DNA from: Garcia nutans
Lineage: Eukaryota; Streptophyta; Magnoliopsida; Malpighiales; Euphorbiaceae
Assembly (NCBI GenBank): GCA_947685225.1
Contig: CANTUV010000004.1
Span: forward strand, 12,245,001-12,309,000
Reading direction: 5' to 3'
DNA length: 64,000 nucleotides
The notes under the pieces are model-generated. The model saw only the letters and a program-made list of their open reading frames with translations, was not told the origin of the DNA and did not search any database. The translations under genes and the position numbers were made by a program. Below, in pieces: positions 1-9,588 of the stretch. The number at the start of each line of letters is the position of its first letter. Position 1 is the stretch's first letter.

Positions 1-307
1 ACTTTGGTAAGTTTCTTCTTGATTCTCTTGTTTTATTTTAAGTGGTATTTGAGTTATGTGTTGGATTATCAAGAGCATGAGTATGTTTGATTTGTGCTGT
101 GTTTGAGAGTGTTGGATTTAATTGATTGAGATTTTGGAGTGTAATGGAAGAGTAAGAGTTGTGTTTATATTATGGTTTTGAATTGGTAATTGATGTCAAT
201 ATTGAGTTTGATCAATTATTTTTCGTAGATTTTCCATATGTTTGTGTTTAATGGAGTTGTTAGCATAGAATGCATGAGTTTGGTCCGAAACAGAAGCATT
301 TTGGATG

Positions 308-436
308 CCACGACAGTGGCCCTTGGATGCCACGACCGTGGGGGTGTTGGACAAATTGGACAGATTCGTTTTCTAACCCACGCCCGTGGGGGTTGTGAAG
401 CCACGACCGTGGGGTTGTGAGGCCACAACCGTGGGC
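308..436. repeat. GC-rich palindrome cluster in Tekay-like LTR
   Basis: Four to five imperfect copies of a palindromic word of the type CCACGACCGTGGGG occur in an otherwise AT-rich LTR, for example near 329, 378, 400 and 421. It sits at the same relative place as the palindrome cluster of the LARD LTRs but uses a different core word. Confidence 0.8.
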
Positions 437-844
437 CCTAGTTAGTGGTTTTGGTTTGTAATTTGTGATCCATGGGTCTAATATGAGGCTAGTAGGTGAA
501 TAATTGAATTGGAATTCATGTGTATTTGTAAATAAGTATGTATTATTCCTTTTGAATTAGGTTGTGAAGAGGTTGAGTTGCCCTAACCTAAGTGGTCAGA
601 ATTCTTGGAAGAAGAAGTGTATAGATTGGTGTGAGTTGCTCTTGAAGTAAGTACAAACTTACATGGTTGCATTCATTTATATGATTTTGAGACTTAACAC
701 ATTTGGTTATAAATGTGTTAAGTAATTTACTATATTGTTAATAGAATGTGATTAATGTTATGATTTGTATAGTGTGAAAGATATGATGGTTATTCAAAAG
801 GTATGTGCAATGCAATTGGTTATGATGAATACTTTAATGATGAA

Positions 845-1345
845 TTGCTATAATGTGAATTGAGATATGATGAGATATGATGCCATTGTGGTTGGCTATA
901 ATGATTCAAATGAAATAAGTGGGGCATGTTTGCCTAGATAATGATGAATTTAAAATATATGTCCAATGCAATTGGTTATGTATACTCTATTGATTAGATG
1001 TGAAGCCATTGTTGTTGGCTATAATGATGCAAATGAGATGATTGAGGCATGGATGCCTAAATGATGATAAGAAAATGAGAATTAAATTGATAATGAAATA
1101 ATGAATGAATTGTGTGTCTAATGTGTTATTCCATTTTCAGAGTTTTGTTGTTGGTGGCATGCCTAATGGTAACAATCTCTTGAAGCTAGGTTGGATCTAG
1201 TCCTTGAAGCCTAGTTGAGATGTTACAACCCTTGAAGCTAGGTTGGGTTTGGTTCTTGAAGTCAAGTTGGGTTGATACTTAGCATGCTTTGTTCCCCTTG
1301 AAGCTTGGTTATGCCTAATCCTTGAAGCCTCGTTGGGATAATGAT
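845..1345 (+). repeat. Short imperfect direct repeats inside Tekay-like LTR
   Basis: Two repeat types are visible. About 60-bp units contain 'ccattgtggttggctataatgat' followed by 'ggcat.tttgcct' (near 891-950 and 1005-1065). They correspond to the three 'tagccaat.acaatggc' units in the LARD LTRs (about 57775-57870, opposite strand). At 1175-1345 there are about seven imperfect copies of a 'ccttgaagcctagttggg' word, at the position where E and the LARD LTRs carry 'ggttgagg.ccaagagactggg' repeats. Confidence 0.7.
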
Positions 1346-2006
1346 AATGATAAATGTGATAATTGAACCAAAACATTAACTCTGAAAGTGGAATGGCATA
1401 TTAGTGTCTTTTGGGCCCATGCTTGTCTTTGTTTCAATGTAAATCATAAGTGATGAAATAATTGAATAAAATAATGAAATGTAGTGTTATGAACAATATA
1501 AAGATATCATTTGTTAATATTGTCTTATTTGTTGAAATGTATGACATTGGCATTGCATTAAAGCATATTGTTATTGTGGTTTGTACCACTAAGCCGTTGG
1601 CTTAGCGTGATTGTGATTCATCGCGCAAGTGATAGGGTAGAGCTAAAGAGTTCATCTAGACCGAGTCAAGTCTAGACTTTGAGGTGTTGATTGTGGGCAT
1701 AAAGATCAGAGACGAACTGCCAAACATGTATAAATGTTATGTTTTTGTAAAAATTGATTTGGATGTTTTTGTATTTTGATGTATATATATATATGTGTAA
1801 ATATAACTATATTTTCCGCTGCATATTGAATGAACGTTTTTATCTATTGTGTTTATAATATAACTTAAATGTTTAAGTTTGCTATTCTTATTGTATAAAG
1901 GGATGACTGGTTTGTTTAGTAAACTGCGGCATTCCTATATTCAGTATACATATATTACCATTGTGGTAGCATGTAGTGTGCGTATACAGGGTATAGGGGT
2001 GTTACA

Positions 2007-3046
2007 GGTTTCCCCAATTCTGAGAATTGTCTTTTATTCCCTTGATCGGTTACATTAATATCAACTTATTTTTGTGTACTTTGATTGTTAGGCTGGTTGT
2101 TCCCTATCTCATTCCTTCTTATTGAAAAGCGATTCTTTTCCCTTTGCCATTCTTCAATTTGTAGACCAGCTTGGAGAAGATCTTTGATGTCCCTTATAAG
2201 GGTGTGAGACATCCTTTCGCAGAGATTGGGCAGGACACCTCTCACGATCATTCTTATTTGATCAGATTCATCGGCCCTTTTCTTGAGCAAAGCAGCCTTG
2301 TTTCTCCATCTCTTGACATAATCTACAAAATTCTCATTCGGTCTTTGCCTAATGGACTCCACTTCCATTAAGGTAACTTCCAACTCAACATTATATCCAT
2401 ATTGTTGGATGAAGGCTTTATAAAGTAGATCCCAACTCTTTTGTGTTCCATCATCTAAGGTATTGAACCAATTTTGGACAGTAGGATCCAATGAGAGCAT
2501 GAAGTACCTTAGAGTTTGAGCCTTAGTAGCTCGGGCAGACTGCATAGTAGTGATATATTGCTTCACATGGAGATGAGGATTTCCAGTGCCATTGTACTTA
2601 GCAAATGATGGCATCTTGAATTTATAAGGGACCTCATCATCTTGTTCAAATAACTTGTCAACTTCGGACATCTCTTCGGTTTTCAACTTCTTCTCAAATT
2701 TTTTTTCTAAATCAACAATCATCTTTTCAACATCAGATGTCTCGGTCTTTTCAATAGTTGCCTTCTCGACAGCCTTTAGTTCTTTCTTCTTTTCTTTAAC
2801 CTCTTGGTAGTATTGAGCCCAATCATCATCATCATCAATGACCACCTTTTCATCATCAAAAGCCACTTCATTAATTTTAGTCTTCACTTTGTCCTTTGGT
2901 TTCTTAGTGCTAGCAGATGCCTCGGCATGGTTTTCTAAGATTGCAGTCAATTGGTTCTTCATGGTCTCAGCTAGGGCCTCTTTGATTTCTTCCATCTTGG
3001 CATTGAGGGCCTCATCCACCATCCTTTGAATTTATTCGGGCTCCAT
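2007..3046 (-). pseudogene. gag: Tat1 gag (retrotransposon capsid/nucleocapsid precursor), 3'-truncated
   Basis: Gag forms the virus-like particle that packages the element RNA. The likely start is the ATG at 3044-3046, just before MEPE. A TAA at 3032-3034 breaks the frame, and 318 codons starting at MVDEAL (3022) then stay open to 2066. An acidic/lysine-rich coiled N-terminal half is followed by the Tat gag core (YKFKMPSFAKYNGT, then a region ending WFNTLDDGTQ.SWDLLYKAF and the NENFVDYVKRWR motif). After the stop at 2066 the reading continues to match element A's gag tail until the Tekay-like LTR begins at 2006. The zinc knuckle is therefore lost. One stop in the frame and truncation make it non-functional. 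Recognition as Tat gag is from motif order only. Confidence 0.8.
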
Positions 3047-3340
3047 TGTTTTTGGTGAGCAAGTGATTGAGTCGTTGCTAGATGCTTCGTCTCTGGCATA
3101 GGTCGGATTGTTGTAAGCTTTAGAACTATCATAATCTAGGGCTGTGAGCCAGAGAGGATCAATGAGATGAGATGCAACTGTATGCATGTATGCACCAACA
3201 ACAAATAAGGATAAGTAGGACGTTCCTTCCAACCTTATAACATCCACACACGAGCGGCGAGTCTCTTTTCCTAGGTATATGGTTAACAAAATACCAACAT
3301 GGGGTACCTTGCTTTTGAATAATTCCCTTGGACGTTTCAA
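3032..3340 (-). CDS. Leader ORF in frame with Tat1 gag (about 100 aa), function unknown
   Basis: The reading frame runs directly into gag MEPE in the same frame. Element A carries the corresponding ORF at 38279-38650 with high similarity, sharing the stretches HVGILLTIYLGKET, SCVDVIRLEG and DYDSSKAY. In A a TAA separates it from the gag ATG; in Tat1 the stop comes four codons after that ATG. An ancestral gag with an N-terminal extension is possible, but the DNA of the two copies is also very similar, so the ORF may simply be conserved leader sequence. The start is uncertain. No recognised domain. Confidence 0.4.
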   Translation of the reverse strand: MKRPRELFKSKVPHVGILLTIYLGKETRRSCVDVIRLEGTSYLSLFVVGAYMHTVASHLIDPLWLTALDYDSSKAYNNPTYARDEASSNDSITCSPKTMEPE

Positions 3341-4183
3341 CCAATAGTTATATTTTCGAAAATGGAAATCAATCCATGATAATTCCCATTAATTAGGTTT
3401 TAATCCATTCAACCAACTAAAGTAGCTTTTATGCCATATTGGATTAAAACGAAATTAAGAGGCTTATTATAAATAGATTTCTCACTTGAAAAGAGGTAAC
3501 TAGTGGTTCATGCCAAGAACAAGCCCCTGGTTAATTTATTCATAGTATAAACTAGGCCCATAATTGATTTTTGGTACTTCATAATTGATCTAAATATTTT
3601 TGCAAGCTCTTTGTAAGAAAATGTTGGGTGAAAATAGTTTTGTTTCTAAGCCCATTGTAAAAGATTTTAGAAAAATGGATTTTGGGCTTAGTATTTGGGC
3701 CATGAGCCAAAGGATTTTTGATTTATGTCCAAAGACCATCTTAAAAAGTTTTGAAAATAGTTTTGGTCTTTTGGATTTTAAAGAAAAATTTATTTTGAGC
3801 TTACAATATACTTAGGTCATATTAGAAAAAGAACAAACCAAATAAGCCATGATTTAGACTAAGATAAACTAACCATAGTCAAACAACATGCATTTGGGGT
3901 AAAACCTAAGGAAAGTAACTAAGCCAATGAGCTTTAGTCTTTAGGTTTAAAGGCTTAAGTTCCCATAGCAAGTATATACCAAATGGTACGAGGCTATGAG
4001 TGGTTATGCCATGCTCGATCTCTATACATTGAGTGAAAGTATGGTATCCCTTACATAACACAACACGGGTAACACGGGCGTCCTAACTCATGCACACGAT
4101 GTAATCTAATATGATGCAATGGATAAAATCATTATAAGAAAGAGTAGAATAATATAAAGACCAACGGAATCAACTTCTCTTAT
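3341..4183 (-). other. Tat1 5' untranslated leader
   Basis: The region lies between the PBS and the leader ORF and is AT-rich. It is homologous to 37498-38278 of element A, including the blocks around 3900-4060 and 37610-37800. No convincing coding capacity; the short ORF at 3600-3815 is on the opposite strand. Confidence 0.7.
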
Positions 4184-4200
4184 CCCTAGTGGAGTCGCCA
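4184..4200 (-). other. Primer binding site of Tat1 (tRNA-Arg type)
   Basis: The reverse complement reads TGGCGACTCCACTAGGG, one base from the LTR end at 4202. This PBS is typical of Tat/Ogre elements; element A has the same word with GGGG at 37481-37497. Confidence 0.85.
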
Positions 4201-4201
4201 C

Positions 4202-5650
4202 TGTGAGCGGGGATTTTCGCCCCCACTCCTGGTGGAATGGTTCTTGCGACTTTGGAACTGTTTAGGCTCGGGGCCTTAGAGAACACGGACCTAAGTCTGG
4301 AGAAAATGGAGTCGCCACCAGGACGGGCCGGGAAAAAAGAAAGGGGTGGATGACTCGATTCCTAAGGAATCCCCAACCCCCTAATGGGTTTGGAAAGTTG
4401 GGTACGTGTGGGGAAGGTGAGAAATGGCTCAGCACCCCCATAAAACCCAGTTCATTGGAACCGACCTCCTTTACAGGTCTTAATATTATAAAATTCTTAA
4501 GTATAATAACATTATCCATACTACACACAATAAAAAGAAAGCATCATTATATTAAAATCAAAGCAATGTCCAAACAAAACAAAACAAATAAATGGACACC
4601 CATCCAAGGATGGAAACATGTCCTTACATCACATGCCTAGATAGGACACCCACCAAAAGGTAGAAACATGCCCTTTACATAAGTTCTAAAATAGAAAAGC
4701 AAATTAAATTACATGATGTTTAACTAGTGAGGTATCCACCAAGTGGAAACATACCTCTTACAACTTTTGGAAATCTAAATTGATTGATAAAAGTAAATAA
4801 TCATTCATCATAAATAAATCATTCATCAAAAGTATTTAAATAAACATCCATCCATGATAAATTAAATAAATCAAGTATAGAAATTAAATAAATTAAAGCA
4901 TAAGAGATAAATCAAGGTATAAGTAAATATGGAATTGAATAAAGAAAATAAAAGTTCAATTATGGCTACTGTGACTTTTTATGGGATTAAAATAAATTAG
5001 GGTTTTATGTTGTAAAAGATTGGTAAGATTCTTTGATTAACCAAATTAAGGTTTGAATGGTGGAATCATGAAACTAAGGTTTTGAATACCTTAAAATACT
5101 TAAATTTGTGATTTTTGATTATTGAATTTTAAGCTACTATGCAATTTTTGGGTTTTCATGTTTTTATATTTTTTATGTTTTAAAGGGATTAGTGTTCATA
5201 AAAATTAGGGTTTAAGATTTTAAAAGGATTAGGGTTTATTATTTTAGGTTTAAAAGTTGAATTTTGGATTTTAGGCTTTAAAATTAGGGTTCTCGGGCAA
5301 AAGATAATTTTTAGGGTTTTAGAAATCAATTTGATATTCTATGAAGTTTTGTGAATTTAAACAAATGAAATGAAGTTTTTATAAGTAGAAAAGATGTTTT
5401 TTAAGGTTTTTTGAATGTAATAGAACCTACTTTAAAAATTTGAAAGAAATAGAATTTGATTTTGGTTTTGTAGAAAAATATGTTCAATTAAAGTTTCAAG
5501 ATTTTTAAGAAGAAAAAATAACAATTTTAAGTATTTTAAGAAAAGAAGGTCACGTTTTAGTGTTTTAACTTTGGAAGAATTAAACTAAAGTTCTAAAGTT
5601 TTTGATTTAAAGAAACCCTAATTCCATAATTTAGCTACTGTGTAACATAA
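4202..5650 (-). mobile_element. Tat1 5' LTR, promoter side missing
   Basis: The plus strand begins TGTGAGCGGGG, the reverse complement of an LTR end in CTCACA. The stretch to about 5640 parallels the 3' three quarters of the A LTR (35980-37479), including the conserved 'ccaccaaa.ggtagaaacatg' blocks and many 'ccctaa'/'ttaggg' words. Beyond about 5640 similarity to A is lost. The region holds no gene. Confidence 0.75.
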
Positions 5651-5676
5651 ATCAATAGTAAGGAAAATCACTTGCC

Positions 5677-5730
5677 TTCTTTTATTGATTCTTCCAAAAA
5701 TAATTCTTCTTTTATTGATTCTTCCAAAAA
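5677..5730 (+). repeat. 24-bp direct duplication at an element junction
   Basis: Two identical copies of a 24-bp word (ttcttttattgattcttcc followed by aaaaa) lie at 5677-5700 and 5707-5730, a 30-bp period. They sit where the Tat1 LTR gives way to the Athila-like gag fragment. This is too long for an LTR-element TSD; it may be a small tandem duplication or repair scar. Confidence 0.8.
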
Positions 5731-5731
5731 T

Positions 5732-6063
5732 TTAACAGTGAGCTTGGGATTGGAAACCAAATAAAGGTAAGTGATTTTCTTTTATTAATATTGCACCATC
5801 AATTGTGCCTTTAATATTTGGATGAAGACCATTATAAAAAGTTTGAATCAAAAGCCATTTAGGGACTCCATGGTGTCCTTGCAAAATTTTGAAATGTTTC
5901 CAAGCTTCATATAAACTTTCTCCATCTTGTTGAACAAAGCTTGTGATATCATTTCTCAATTTAGGCATTTTCGCTGGTGGGAAATATTTTGCTAGGAAAG
6001 CAATGACTAATTGATCCCATGTAGTGAATGTACTTGGTGCCTTAGAATGAGCCAATCCTTTGC
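5732..6063 (-). pseudogene. gag: Athila-like gag fragment
   Basis: About 80 codons on the minus strand match the conserved central gag region of Athila elements: TTWDQLVIAFLAKYFPPAK, then LRNDITSF..QDGESLYEAW, then a WLLIQTFYNGL block. This is the same block as in the plus-strand Athila gag at about 9200-9400. It is cut at both ends: on the right it meets the Tat LTR fragment at about 6064, on the left the sequence drifts into the Tat1 junction. It may belong to the minus-strand element whose PBS and LTR lie at 29726-31290, split by the Tat2 insertion. That link is inference. Confidence 0.8.
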
Positions 6064-6604
6064 TTGATTCATGACTTAATGCCGAAAGATCAATTGATTA
6101 GTTAATTAGGCCTTAGACCTAAAAGGATTAGGTCTTTGACCAAAAAGAAATTAAGAAAATGGTGTAATGCTTATGGCATGCTTGAATTGACAAAGGATGA
6201 ATTAGGATATTACCTTGCTTAGGATTTTCCCACTTCGAAGCTCCAGATCTTGTTTTCTTGGACCTTGGATTACGATTCTTGATTTCTACTATCTTGATAT
6301 GATTTGAGTTGATTCCTGCAGCACAAGGTCAGATTTATTCAAAGAAGAGTAGAAGAGAAGCGCCTAAGCGTATAGGAAAGTAGGGAGTTCATCAACACGA
6401 AGTTCGGGCCCCCTTTTCTGACTGTTCTGGGGGCTATTTATAGTGAAGATCGGACCTGGATGGCGGTTGAACCGCTGGTCCCGGTGGCTGAACCGCCGTG
6501 GACGACAGTTGACTTGCCAGAAGAGAAAAAAGGGCGGCGGTTGAAACCCTACACGGTGGTCGAACCGCTGTGCACGGCGGTTGCCTGCTGCTGAGAAAAA
6601 AGGG
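6064..6604 (-). mobile_element. Tat2-type LTR fragment (possible remnant of Tat2 3' LTR)
   Basis: It is nearly identical to 28567-29085 inside the Tat2 LTR, in the same orientation. It starts at 'ttgattcatgactt' and ends where the palindrome-rich block gives way to the Athila 3' UTR at 6605. The left (28080-28566) and right (29095-29409) ends of the LTR are missing. Position and orientation fit the 3' LTR of Tat2 with the Athila block between, but no TSD survives to prove it. The palindrome block is at 6450-6590. Confidence 0.75.
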
Positions 6605-7004
6605 TTTAGATACTCCATTTCTTGATGCTCCAGCTTAAATGTCTTTTCTCACACCTTACCTTAGCCCCATTACATCCAAATAAATGACCTTCGGATTATT
6701 TCTTGAGAAAATCAGTGAGGGAGATTGGATAATTAAGCAAGTTTATGGCAGTATCCACTCATGAGTGGTATGAGTGATTAACCTTTGAAATCGAGTGAAA
6801 CACTTAGTTGAGAGATAAGATTTGTATGTTTGGATTAATGAATGAGTTAAGAAAATCCTTGATTGAAGGAAATTGCAATTATTTATGTCTGACTCTTTAA
6901 GTATTTCATCTATATGCTGGAATTTTAGTTAAGGTTGTTTGAGTTTTTAATTTATGCCATGTGAATTTGCTTGAGGACAAGCAAAGTTTTAAGTGTGGGG
7001 TAGT
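6605..7004 (+). repeat. Athila 3' UTR and polypurine tract duplicated upstream of the 5' LTR
   Basis: This is almost identical to 17086-17485, the 3' UTR just before the 3' LTR. It ends in the purine-rich AAGTGTGGGG (6991-7000) four bases before the TGTTTT start of the LTR. Such sequence belongs before a 3' LTR, so finding it before the 5' LTR indicates a truncated second copy sharing the LTR. The alternative is a longer LTR beginning near 6605, but that would not start with TG. Confidence 0.7.
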
Positions 7005-7280
7005 TGTTTTATTAGTTTTTGTTATAGTTTTGTGTCTTGTTTGTTATGTTAATTATTGTTTTTATTTAGGTATTTTGTTAGTTTTAATTGGTTTGTTTAG
7101 TGTTTTCTTTAATTGTGTAGTTTTAGTTTATTTCTGTGTTTCTGTCATTTTTTATTTAATTTTTAGTATGTGTTTATGTTTTGTTGGATATTGTTTATTT
7201 AATTCTTGTTTAAGTTTTGTTTGCCAGTTTTGTGTTAGGTTAAAACAGCAAGGAAACAAATTGAAGATGAAATGGGCAGA

Positions 7281-7590
7281 AGTTGACACAGGCAGAGGAC
7301 ACGGCCAAGTCACTGGCCATGTCCCATACCAAGATTAAATTGAAGAGCAAGTCCCAGTAGCAGACACAAGCAAGGGACACGGCCAAGTCATGTGTCCGTG
7401 TCCCTCCAAAGAAGAGCAACACGGCCAAGTCACCTTGACTTGGCCGTGTCTCACTTGTTACCAAAGGAAAGGAAGATCAAAAATTAAATAGAAGCGGACA
7501 CATGCAAGGGACACGGCCGTGTCAGCTGGCCGTGTCCCTCCAACAAGCTCTCACAAGGCCGTGTCCCTCATCACCTGGCCGTGTCCCTCA
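7281..7590. repeat. CACGGCCGTG palindrome cluster, Athila 5' LTR
   Basis: About a dozen half or full copies of GGACACGGCC and GGCCGTGTCCC are arranged so that adjacent copies can pair. For example, AACACGGCCAAGTC and GACTTGGCCGTGTC at about 7420-7451 form a long imperfect hairpin. It lies directly upstream of the TATA box. Confidence 0.85.
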
Positions 7591-7629
7591 TGAACCAAAT
7601 GCGCACCGAATTTTAAAGCCGACGTTTCG

Positions 7630-7637
7630 TATAAAAG
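7630..7637 (+). promoter_or_regulatory. TATA box of Athila 5' LTR
   Basis: TATAAAAG about 40 bp downstream of the palindrome cluster; identical in the 3' LTR at 18113-18120. It is followed by GA-rich sequence with AGGGTTT. Confidence 0.65.
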
Positions 7638-8595
7638 CAAAAAGAAAGTTAGGGTTTGGGGACGGTTGACGATTTTGAGATTAGTTTGAGCTGTCAGAGA
7701 GTAGAGATTAGGGTTTTTACTTTGTTTTCTTGATTTTGATTAAACTTTGGATCAAAACTAGCTAGATTAGATTGTTCATGCCAGTTATTCATTCTTCTTG
7801 CAAGATTTGAACAAGAGATTATTCAGAAGCTTCAAGGAGTTGTAACTTGGTTTTGTTCTTGAACTTATTCTCTTTATTTTTATTAAACGGATATTATCAT
7901 GTCTATTTCGATTTCTTTGAACATTAATGAGATGAATATGTTTGTTTGCATCATGAACTAATTTGATCTAGTCTAGGGTTTGTATGGATCTGCTATGATT
8001 GTATGAATTGGTTATTCTCTTAGCTAATAATTTCTTTTGCCTTTATTGAATGAAATATTGTTACATATGATTGATTGGCCACCAATTGTGTATTTTAGGT
8101 ATTAGATGATGAATTGAGAGATGAAGTCTAATGCTGGAATAATTCAATTAAGGACTTAGGTGAATTAGAAATATAACCTATTAAAAAGATTATTTCAATT
8201 ATAACAAAATTAGTTGTAAGAGGTTTGAATGCGAGAGCTTATTTCCTTGACTCAATTAATTAAGTTGTTTAGATTTAATCTTAGAAATTAAATTAGTTAA
8301 GTGGAATAACCGTTCATACATATAAGTAGTAGAGAAGTGCAAACCCTAGACCCTTTTATCAAGTGAATCAAAACATCAGTTTTTAGTTATTTTTATTGTT
8401 TTAAACTTCAATTAAACCTTTTCATTACTTAGCAATTTAAATTTCTTTAATTACTTGTTACTTTTAATTTGATAATCAATTACCCACTTTGGCTTCCTTG
8501 TGAGACGACCTTGGGGCGATCACCTTTGCTACAGCTACCTCGTATACTTGCGATTGACGCTTTGTGGTAGAGTTAATTCGAGCGCAACAAGTTTT

Positions 8596-8613
8596 TGGCG
8601 CCGCTGCCGGGGA
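8596..8613 (+). other. Primer binding site of Athila (tRNA-Asp)
   Basis: TGGCGCCGCTGCCGGGGA lies six bases after the LTR end. It complements the 3' end of plant tRNA-Asp with one mismatch and is the usual PBS of Athila elements. Confidence 0.9.
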
Positions 8614-8723
8614 AGCTAATTGGCATAATTGTTTATAAAAAAATATTTTATATTATTTTTCATTGTTTTCATTTTGTTTGTCTTTTGCTTTTAATTGTTT
8701 CTTTTTCTAGAAAATTTCTGTTT

Positions 8724-9586
8724 ATGCAAGGCAGGAGATCACTCGAAGGAGAGTTGCATCCATTCATTCCAGAAATTCAGAGAGTAAAAAGGAGTAGAGA
8801 GGAGTTTGAGCTTTACACCGGATTTGATACTTCAGAGGAAGATATTTCGGATTTTGAGTCAGAATCTGAAAAATCTGTAAAGATGGCTGAAGAAAGACAA
8901 AGAACCATGAGAGATTTTGCTAGACCTGTCATTGGGACTTCCACTTCTTGCATAAGACTGACAGATGCAGCAAGGAACTATGAGTTGAAGAACATTCATT
9001 ACAACATGCTGCCATCATTCTATGGAGTTCCAAATGAAGATCCTTTGAACTTTATTTGGGATTTCTACTCCACCCTCAACACCTTTCCTTTGGGAGGACT
9101 AACAGAAGATCAGTTGAGGATGAGATGTTTCCCTTATACTTTGAAGGATAGGGCAAAGAGCTGGCTCGTGATGTTGCCTGAGAATTCACTGACAACATGG
9201 GAGCAAGTTTATAACAAGTTCATGGGCAAGTTCTATTCGCACCAAAAGACAGCTGAGTTGAGAGGAAAGATTGCTACATTCTCTCAATTCGAAGGAGAGC
9301 CATTTCATGAGGCTTGGGACAGATTCAAGATGTTATTGATCCAGTGTCCACATCATCACTAACCACTTCAACTCCTTAATCAGTTTTTCTATGATGGTCT
9401 CACCCAGCAATTTCAGAACACAGTTGATAATGCAGCTGGGGGAGCCATGGGAGAAAAGACAGCTGATGAGACTTACGAGATCTTTGAGATGTTGGGAGCT
9501 AATTCTCAACAAAAGAGTGTAAGGGGAAGAAGCAAGGGGGTGAATCAACTGGAAGCTAATACTGAAATGGTTAGTCAAATTAGCTG
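8724..9586 (+). pseudogene. gag: Athila gag, capsid part
   Basis: Gag is the particle-forming protein. The ATG at 8724 (MQGRRSLEGE) is preferred; the open frame begins earlier inside the PBS, which cannot be coding start. The gag core is clear at about 9030-9400: FYGVPNEDPLNFIWDFYSTL, a LKDRAKSWL-type helix, the TTWEQVYNKF.GKF segment and GEPFHEAWDRFK.LL.QCPHH. A TAA at 9360-9362 follows CPHHH; the frame then continues with FYDGL and the NTVDNAAGGA motif to 9586. There a frameshift at about 9565-9590 moves the rest of the polyprotein to another frame. It lies about 110 bp after the PBS. Confidence 0.88.
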
Positions 9587-9588
9587 AG

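Larger units (their letters stand above)
1..2006 (+). mobile_element. Tekay-like gypsy LTR, 3' part (3' LTR or solo LTR), cut by window edge
   Basis: The sequence ends in GGGGTGTTACA at 2006, an LTR-type CA terminus. Its internal order matches LTR E (34335-62102) and the LARD LTRs: a GTAAGT-like site near the 5' side, a GC-rich palindrome cluster, short internal repeats, then a 'gtaccact...ggcttagc...catcgcg' block at about 1576-1630. By alignment to E, roughly the first 540 bp lie left of the window. No PBS follows 2006; the next bases (GGTTT...) belong to the Tat1 gag region, so this is a 3' LTR or a solo LTR inserted into Tat1. Assignment to the Tekay/Del type rests on LTR termini and resemblance to an element with an initiator-Met PBS, because no coding sequence is present. 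Confidence 0.75.
2007..5731 (-). mobile_element. Tat1: truncated Tat-lineage gypsy element (LTR, PBS, leader, gag)
   Basis: Read on the minus strand, the order is partial LTR (about 5650 down to 4202), tRNA-Arg-type PBS (4184-4200), leader, then gag to 2007. There the Tekay-like LTR interrupts it, so pol would lie left of the window. The leader and LTR are clearly homologous to element A (35360-60151). Relative to A's LTR the first 600 bp or so (promoter side) are missing next to the Athila-like gag fragment. The precise right edge is unclear; a 24-bp sequence is directly duplicated at 5677-5700 and 5707-5730 close to the junction. Confidence 0.8.
7005..8589 (+). mobile_element. Athila 5' LTR
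   Basis: It runs from TGTTTTATTAG to GAGCGCAACA, giving a short TGTT...AACA inverted terminus, about 1585 bp. It is almost identical to 17486-19072. U3 is T-rich, then comes a palindrome cluster (7281-7590), a TATA box (7630-7637) and an AGGGTTTGGGG early transcribed region. The T-rich U3 makes a 125-codon hydrophobic frame (6961-7338) that starts in the polypurine tract and is not taken as a gene. Confidence 0.8.

Noticed and set aside
2171..3029. Plus-strand frames 2171-2371 and 2838-3029
   Set aside because: Shadows of Tat1 gag on the other strand.
5666..5779. Inverted 15-bp words (gaaaatcacttgcc / ggtaagtgatttt) as MITE termini
   Set aside because: No TSD, and the sequence between spans two different elements; probably chance or part of the junction scar.
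6961..7338. 125-codon very hydrophobic frame, repeated at 17442-17819
   Set aside because: It begins in the polypurine tract and lies in T-rich U3. The hydrophobic content follows from T-rich codons, and the second copy exists only because the LTR is duplicated.
8596..8613. tRNA gene fragment (Asp-like, also Arg-like at 37481 and Met-like at 49935)
   Set aside because: Only the 3' end complement is present, next to LTRs; these are primer binding sites.
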